Assembly: GCA_030141605.1 (NCBI GenBank)
Contig: JAQGDQ010001684.1
Coordinates: forward strand, 1-29,685
Reading direction: 5' to 3'
Length of the DNA: 29,685 nucleotides
Source: Tubiluchus corallicola
Taxonomy: Eukaryota; Priapulida; Priapulimorpha; Priapulimorphida; Tubiluchidae
The notes beneath the pieces are model-generated. The model searched no databases, had not been told where the DNA came from, and was given only the letters and a program-made list of their open reading frames with translations. Below, piece after piece: positions 1 to 29,685 of this stretch. How positions within the stretch are numbered: the first letter of the stretch is position 1; each line of letters begins with the position of its first letter. Both the position numbers and the translations under genes were made by a program.

Positions 1-660
1 TTTAGTACAACTTACAAGGTAAGACGTGAATCCACGGAGGCTGCTCCGTCACGGGTCCTGCACGTTTAGTACAACTTACAAGGTAAGACGTGAATCCACG
101 ACGGCTGCTCCGTCACGGGTCCTGCGCGTTTAGTACAACTTACAAGGTAAGACGTGAATCCGCGGAGGCTGCTCCGTCACGGGTCCTGCGCGTTTAGTAC
201 AACTTACAAGGTAAGACGTGAATCCACGACGGCTGCTCCGTCACGGGTCCTGCGCATTTAGTACAACTTACAAGGTAAGACGTGAATCCACGGAGGCTGC
301 TCCGTCACGGGTCCTGCACGTTTAGTACAACTTACAAGGTAAGACGTGAATCCGCGGAGGCTGCTCCGTCACGGGTCCTGCGCGTTTAGTACAACTTACA
401 AGGTAAGACGTGAATCCACGGAGGCTGCTCCGTCACGGGTCCTGCGCGTTTAGTACAACTTACAAGGTAAGACGTGAATCCACGACGGCTGCTCCGTCAC
501 GGGTCCTGCGCGTTTAGTACAACTTACAAGGTAAGACGTGAATCCACGGAGGCTGCTCCGTCACGGGTCCTGCACGTTTAGTACAACTTACAAGGTAAGA
601 CATGAATCCGCGGAGGCTGCTCCGTCACGGGTCCTGCGCATTTAGTACAACTTACAAGGT
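1..660 (+). repeat. 64-bp tandem array made of the end of the preceding GAPVD1 exon plus its donor site
   Basis: About ten copies of a 64-bp unit run from the window edge to about 660. In one frame each unit reads NPRRLLRHGSCAFSTTYK and is followed directly by the donor gtaagacgtg. That peptide corresponds to the GAPVD1 segment immediately before exon 1 (human NPRRLLRRGTCAFSILFK, from memory). Each unit is therefore 54 nt of exon end plus 10 nt of intron. Reading through the donor gives a stop (GTT TAG) in the next unit, so only the most upstream copy can be productive; whether that copy lies in the window is unknown. Copies differ at CCACGGAGG, CCACGACGG and CCGCGGAGG, which all encode Pro-Arg-Arg. 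Confidence 0.85.
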
Positions 661-1377
661 AAGGCATCATGGCGGAAACCCGAGTTTTAAGATGCGGGGA
701 TGAGAATTTTCCACGGATACGCCGAATTCCGAGTTTTTGGAAGACCAGTAGTGCCGTTTTCGTAAATCGCGTAAATTCTTTGAGAAACTTTTTACGGACC
801 CAGTACATTATTTCCCAAGCTGACCACTAGGTGGCAGGCCGTCACTTTGTTTACATCACGTACATCAGTGTAATCACGTGTATATCTCCATGTATAATAA
901 TATACAATCAGTTGTGCAGAGTTATTTGAGTCAATTGCAGACAGTTTTTATAAACTTTTGCATAGGAGCAGGCAGTACTTAGGCGTTTTTGAGACAATTA
1001 GGTATCATGTATCCTTGATAGTTGGGTATTTTAAATTATGCATGAAACAAGGTAATTGATATTTTAAGTCCACTTAGAGGCTCTCTATGGTCACAAAATT
1101 GCAAGTTGTTGCTGGCTCCAAGGGGGCTTTGACCTAGGTGGCCCCAAAACCCCCGCCTGTTTCAGAGTTTTTTGCAATTTGTCATTCTTATCCCTGAAGA
1201 TGTCTTTTAACGACTGTTTCTTCGTTTAATGGGATAAACCGTCAATTTTAGAGTGTCTCCAGAGATTTTATGCACATAGTTATATTACCTAACATCACAT
1301 GCACCTTGAAAGACTTATGTAAGTGGAAAAGAAAAATTCTTATTAATTTAAAACATTTACACCACCTGGTAAAATGA
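661..1377. other. Intron sequence without a gene
   Basis: This AT-rich intron stretch follows the exon-end array. I see no exon. It holds a good match to the CTCF consensus at 824-837. At 1315-1377 there is a single divergent copy of the sequence expanded as the minisatellite at 15445-16515 (words such as tttacaccacctggtaaaatg). Confidence 0.6.
824..837 (+). promoter_or_regulatory. CTCF-like consensus match
   Basis: The 14-mer CCACTAGGTGGCAG satisfies every position of the CTCF core CCASYAGRKGGCRS. By simple base counting, such a match is expected only about once in several megabases. It lies in a GAPVD1 intron. Occupancy is unknown, and similar words also occur in some transposons. Confidence 0.35.
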
Positions 1378-1985
1378 CACTGAACTGAGTGGTACAGCAC
1401 CTGTTTTCTGAGCAATGCGTTTCTGAAATGCAGGCGCTAGTGTCCGTCTAACTAGCGAATGGCGAAATGCATGTAACAGCGAAGAACTAGTGACGCGAAC
1501 GTGAAATTGTGTTTGTGTGGTAATAATTCTTTCATGTAAGTCGTTTTAAAAAATAGTATGTCTCTTTACAATATTTTAACCCTTTCATACCTGTTGGATC
1601 CCGTGGGATACGAGAATATTTTCTGCCTTTAAAATTAATAAAATTTTAAAACTGACAGTTATTTGATCTGTTAATTGTTATTTTGATTTAAGCCAATAAC
1701 AATAGACTAAAAATGGTGATAAAATGGCAAACTAGAAAATCTACATAGCATAAAAAACTGCATAAAGTACAGTACTTTAGAGACGACTTTGTACAGATCA
1801 GCATAGCATGCATACTAAATGTCTTAAATACTTCAAAAAATTATCAGCAGTTGTAAAATGAAACACATTTCTTGCTTTTTTTGTGTTTTTAAAAAAGTCC
1901 CAATAATTTGGGACTGAAAGGGTTAAAGAGTAGATTGTTTTGACCTGCAGTTTAACATTGGGTCCAGCTTTGCTTTAAATAATTT
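1378..1985 (+). repeat. Dispersed repeat R1, copy 1 (with MITE insertion)
   Basis: The stretch is similar to 6960-7215 and, in reverse orientation, to 22095-23150. Shared landmarks are ggtacagcacc, aacgcaggc-actagtg, catgtaacagcg, gcgaacgtgaaattg and ttgttttgacctgcag. It is interrupted at a TTAA by the 343-bp element at 1580-1922. The family is unknown to me and no coding capacity was seen. It ends 14 bp before the exon 1 acceptor. Confidence 0.7.
1576..1926. mobile_element. piggyBac-like MITE, copy 1, with TTAA duplication
   Basis: A 343-bp element (1580-1922) is flanked by TTAA at 1576-1579 and 1923-1926. The ends are inverted: CCCTTTCATACC on the left and, reverse-complemented, CCCTTTCAGTCCC on the right. 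TTAA targets and CCCTTT ends are typical of the piggyBac superfamily. There is no transposase ORF. A second copy lies at 16972-17436. The paralogous R1 copy at 7151-7175 shows the site without the insertion and with a single TTAA. Confidence 0.85.
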
Positions 1986-1999
1986 CTACATTTTCCCAG

Positions 2000-28779
<26,780 letters not shown>

Positions 28780-28798
<19 letters not shown>

Positions 28799-29685
28799 GT
28801 AAACAAGTAAAGTAAACAAGTAATTCAAGCAATTTTTCAGAGGTAAACAAGTAAAGTAAACAAGTAATTTAAGCAATTTTTCAGAGGTAAACAAGTAAAG
28901 TAAACAAGTAATTCAAGCAATTTTTCAGAGGTAAACAAGTAAAGTAAACAAGTAATTTAAGCAATTTTTCAGAGGTAAACAAGTAAAGTAAACAAGTAAT
29001 TTAAGCAATTTTTCAGAGGTAAACAAGTAATTTAAGCAATTTTTCAGAGGTAAACAAGTAAAGTAAACAAGTAATTTAAGCAATTTTTCAGAGGTAAACA
29101 AGTAAAGTAAACAAGTAATTTAAGCAATTTTTCAGAGGTAAACAAGTAAAGTAAACAAGTAATTTAAGCAATTTTTCAGAGGTAAACAAGTAAAGTAAAC
29201 AAGTAATTTAAGCAATTTTTCATAGGTAAACAAGTAAAGTAAACAAGTAATTTAAGCAATTTTTCAGAGGTAAACAAGTAATTTAAGCAATTTTTCAGAG
29301 GTAAACAAGTAAAGTAAACAAGTAATTTAAGCAATTTTTCAGAGGTAAACAAGTAAAGTAAACAAGTAATTTAAGCAATTTTTCAGAGGTAAACAAGTAA
29401 TTTAAGCAATTTTTCAGAGGTAAACAAGTAAAGTAAACAAGTAAAGTAAACAACTAATTCAAGCAATTTTTCAGAGGTAAACAAGTAAAGTAAACAAGTA
29501 ATTCAAGCAAGTTTTCAGAGGTAAACAAGTAAAGTAAACAAGTAATTTAAGCAATTTTCCAGAGGTAAAAAAGTAAAGTAAACAAGTAATTTAAGCAATT
29601 TTTCAGAGTTAAACAAGTAAAGTAAACAAGTAATTTAAGCAATTTTCAGAGGTAAACAAGTAATTTAAGCAATTTTTCAGAGGTA
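28780..29685 (+). repeat. 44-bp array made of the exon 14 end plus donor, about 20 copies
   Basis: The unit carries ttcaagcaatttttcagag, gtaaacaagtaaagtaaac and aagtaa. It repeats the last 19 nt of exon 14 and its donor. Some units are shortened versions lacking one gtaaagtaaacaa block. The copy at about 29491-29522 restores the exact exonic word ttcaagcaagttttcagag. The array continues past the window. Confidence 0.93.

Noticed and set aside
1-660. CRISPR-like array
   Set aside because: The units are contiguous 64-bp tandem repeats with no unique spacers, in animal DNA, and they encode an exon end.

Overview
The window is nuclear DNA from an animal, most likely an invertebrate bilaterian; I cannot place it more precisely. 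The signs are short GC-richer exons with GT..AG junctions inside AT-rich introns, piggyBac-like, pogo/Tigger-like, mariner-like and non-LTR element remnants, and very heavy minisatellite content. There is no prokaryotic gene organisation.

One gene dominates the plus strand. Fourteen exons (2000-28798, about 987 codons, all phases compatible) encode the RasGAP-domain half and the long central linker of GAPVD1 (RME-6/RAP6/GAPex-5), the endocytic regulator that joins a Ras-GAP-like domain to a Rab5-directed VPS9 exchange domain. The first exons lie upstream and the VPS9 exons downstream of the window. The linker exon at 25476-26348 carries NPF and DPF/DPW motifs, which are EH-domain and AP-2 appendage ligands and fit a clathrin-coat role.

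A second complete gene is nested antisense in the 10.4 kb intron between 13077 and 23437. It is a two-exon secreted vanin/biotinidase-family amidohydrolase (exon 1 at 17753-17553, exon 2 at 15325-13880; 548 residues). The Glu-Lys-Cys triad is intact and there is an unusual polybasic insert between its two domains.

The most striking property of the window is the tandem repeats. Nearly every intron has its own minisatellite. At many exon edges the repeat unit includes the exon end together with its splice site. The array at 1-660 is about ten copies of the last 54 nt of the preceding GAPVD1 exon plus ten intron bases. Similar duplications occur at the donors of exons 1, 3, 9, 13 (splice site only) and 14 and at the acceptors of exons 3, 8, 9 and 14. 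Most decoy sites would give premature stops, but the duplicated donor of exon 9 is 42 nt downstream and in frame.

Region by region: 1-660 exon-end array; 661-1999 intron with a repeat copy carrying a piggyBac-like MITE; 2000-2808 exons 1-2; 2860-5372 GACT microsatellite and a large inverted repeat; 5373-7415 exons 3-5; 7416-9832 intron repeats, exon 6 and a Tigger-like end next to exon 7; 9833-13076 exons 7-9 with 56-bp and about 140-bp arrays; 13077-23437 the giant intron with the nested gene, MITE, foldback-like element, 92-bp array and LINE-in-repeat nest; 23438-28798 exons 10-14 with an array in every intron; 28799-29685 a 44-bp exon-end array running off the window.
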